Positions 63,396 to 64,000 of a DNA stretch of 64,000 nucleotides are shown here, in pieces (position 1 is the stretch's first letter; the number at the start of each line of letters is the position of its first letter). The notes beneath the pieces are model-generated. The model made no database searches, was not told where the DNA came from, and saw nothing but the letters and a program-made list of their open reading frames with translations. The DNA is from CTSoil-043 sp963821235 (GTDB lineage: Bacteria > Chloroflexota > Limnocylindria > Limnocylindrales > CSP1-4). The position numbers and the translations under genes are program-made. The stretch lies in assembly GCA_963821235.1 (NCBI GenBank), contig CAWGCS010000001.1:1798001-1862000 (forward strand), given 5' to 3'.

Positions 63396-64000
63396 ATGGT
63401 CCGGCGCGATCCCCACATCGTCCTCGGCATCGCCCCGGGGGCCAGCCAGGCGACGATCAAGGCCTCCTGGCGCCGCCTCGCCCGCGAGCACCACCCCGAC
63501 CTCGCCGCCGGCGCCGTCGAGCGGCGGGCCGCCACCCGGCGGATGGCCGAGATCAACGCGGCCTACGCGGAGCTCCGCGGCGCGGCAACGACCGGATCGC
63601 GTCGCCCCGGCGCCGGCGCAGCCGCGCACGAGGCCGGCGCCGGGACGACGGCGCGGGCCGGCGCAGCCGGGCCGGCGCAGCCGGGCGGACCGCCGCCCCC
63701 ACCGCCGACGCGCCCGGTGACCGCTCGATTCGACACGAGCGACCTCCTGCATCCGCGCAACGCGACGACGACGCCCCGCGGCAACGGCTATCGCCATCAC
63801 CCGCGGGGATCCCGTCCGCCGCGCGCCCGCGCAGAGGCGGCCGAGCCGCCCCGGGCATCCGACCCGACCGGGCCGCTTGAGCGGCTCCGCGGCCGCCGGG
63901 GCCGGCGGCGCGCGCTCCCCGCGTACGAGGCGGCACAGGCCCTGACCGTGACCTTCGGGAAGTTCCACGGGCTGACGCTGGGCGAGATCGCGGCCGTCGA
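63396..64000 (+). CDS. J-domain protein, cut by the window end
   Basis: At least 201 aa, continuing past the window. Residues 4-60 are a J domain with the HPD motif (REHHPDLAA), followed by an Ala/Pro/Arg-rich disordered stretch, and then from about 185 a FGKFHGLTLGEIA segment like the start of DUF3820-type modules. J domains stimulate Hsp70 (DnaK); no zinc-finger or DnaJ C-domain is seen so far, so this is not canonical DnaJ. Confidence 0.75.
   Translation, partial: MVRRDPHIVLGIAPGASQATIKASWRRLAREHHPDLAAGAVERRAATRRMAEINAAYAELRGAATTGSRRPGAGAAAHEAGAGTTARAGAAGPAQPGGPPPPPPTRPVTARFDTSDLLHPRNATTTPRGNGYRHHPRGSRPPRARAEAAEPPRASDPTGPLERLRGRRGRRRALPAYEAAQALTVTFGKFHGLTLGEIAAV

Overview
This is a 64 kb chromosomal segment from a very GC-rich bacterium (strong G/C third-position bias, many GTG starts, packed operons). 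Nothing in it fixes the phylum. The gene set (DUF4032, DUF1015, a PspA plus TPM-domain pair, a BldC-like HTH protein, many promoters sitting directly on start codons) suits Chloroflexota or a neighbouring Terrabacteria lineage better than Proteobacteria; that placement is inference. No phage, integrase, insertion sequence or CRISPR array was seen.

Layout. 0.2-5.9 kb: a sugar ABC importer (binding lipoprotein, two permeases, no ATPase) with a GH3 glycosidase. 5.9-9.6 kb: MBL hydrolase and ACT protein (minus), then a PatD-like aldehyde dehydrogenase and a CobB sirtuin. 9.8-15.1 kb: LysM lipoprotein, MutY, PEP carboxylase, NnrE. 15.2-18.1 kb (minus): PspA/IM30 and a TPM-domain membrane protein. 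18.3-25.8 kb: dihydrolipoyl dehydrogenase, then E1alpha, E1beta and E2 of a 2-oxoacid dehydrogenase, an unknown membrane protein and lipoyl synthase, so a near-complete lipoate-dependent complex. 26.1-28.5 kb: adenosine deaminase facing a SufR-like regulator and a lipoprotein; a broken DUF1611 fragment lies just upstream of the deaminase.

28.6-42.1 kb is the most distinctive block: eight minus-strand genes, mostly overlapping by 1-4 bases. In transcription order they encode a large membrane/extracytoplasmic protein, an ABC ATPase, its permease, a membrane protein with a (Gly-Gln)n tract, a MoxR AAA+ ATPase, a DUF58 protein, a BatA/VWA protein and a double-VWA membrane protein.

42.3-50.5 kb: DUF1015, an alpha/beta hydrolase lacking its nucleophile, tRNA-Glu(CTC), a DgcN/DgcA-type pair (D-glutamate use), a gene-free structured stretch with DnaA-box-like repeats, small unknown genes, a solitary DNA methyltransferase, tRNA-Arg(TCT), a VOC protein and a BldC-like protein. 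50.5-64 kb: class-III aminotransferase, acyl-CoA dehydrogenase, tyrosine phenol-lyase with an Lrp regulator, EamA exporter, methyltransferase, cupredoxin, a VOC-GNAT fusion, DUF4032, an ABC-2 exporter, a nitroreductase and a J-domain protein cut by the window end.

Five conserved genes carry seven apparent single-base insertions (positions near 960, 2.6 kb, 4618, 4.76 kb, 4858, 12857 and 63201). Removing one base at each restores full-length family-typical proteins, so they look like sequence errors rather than biology.
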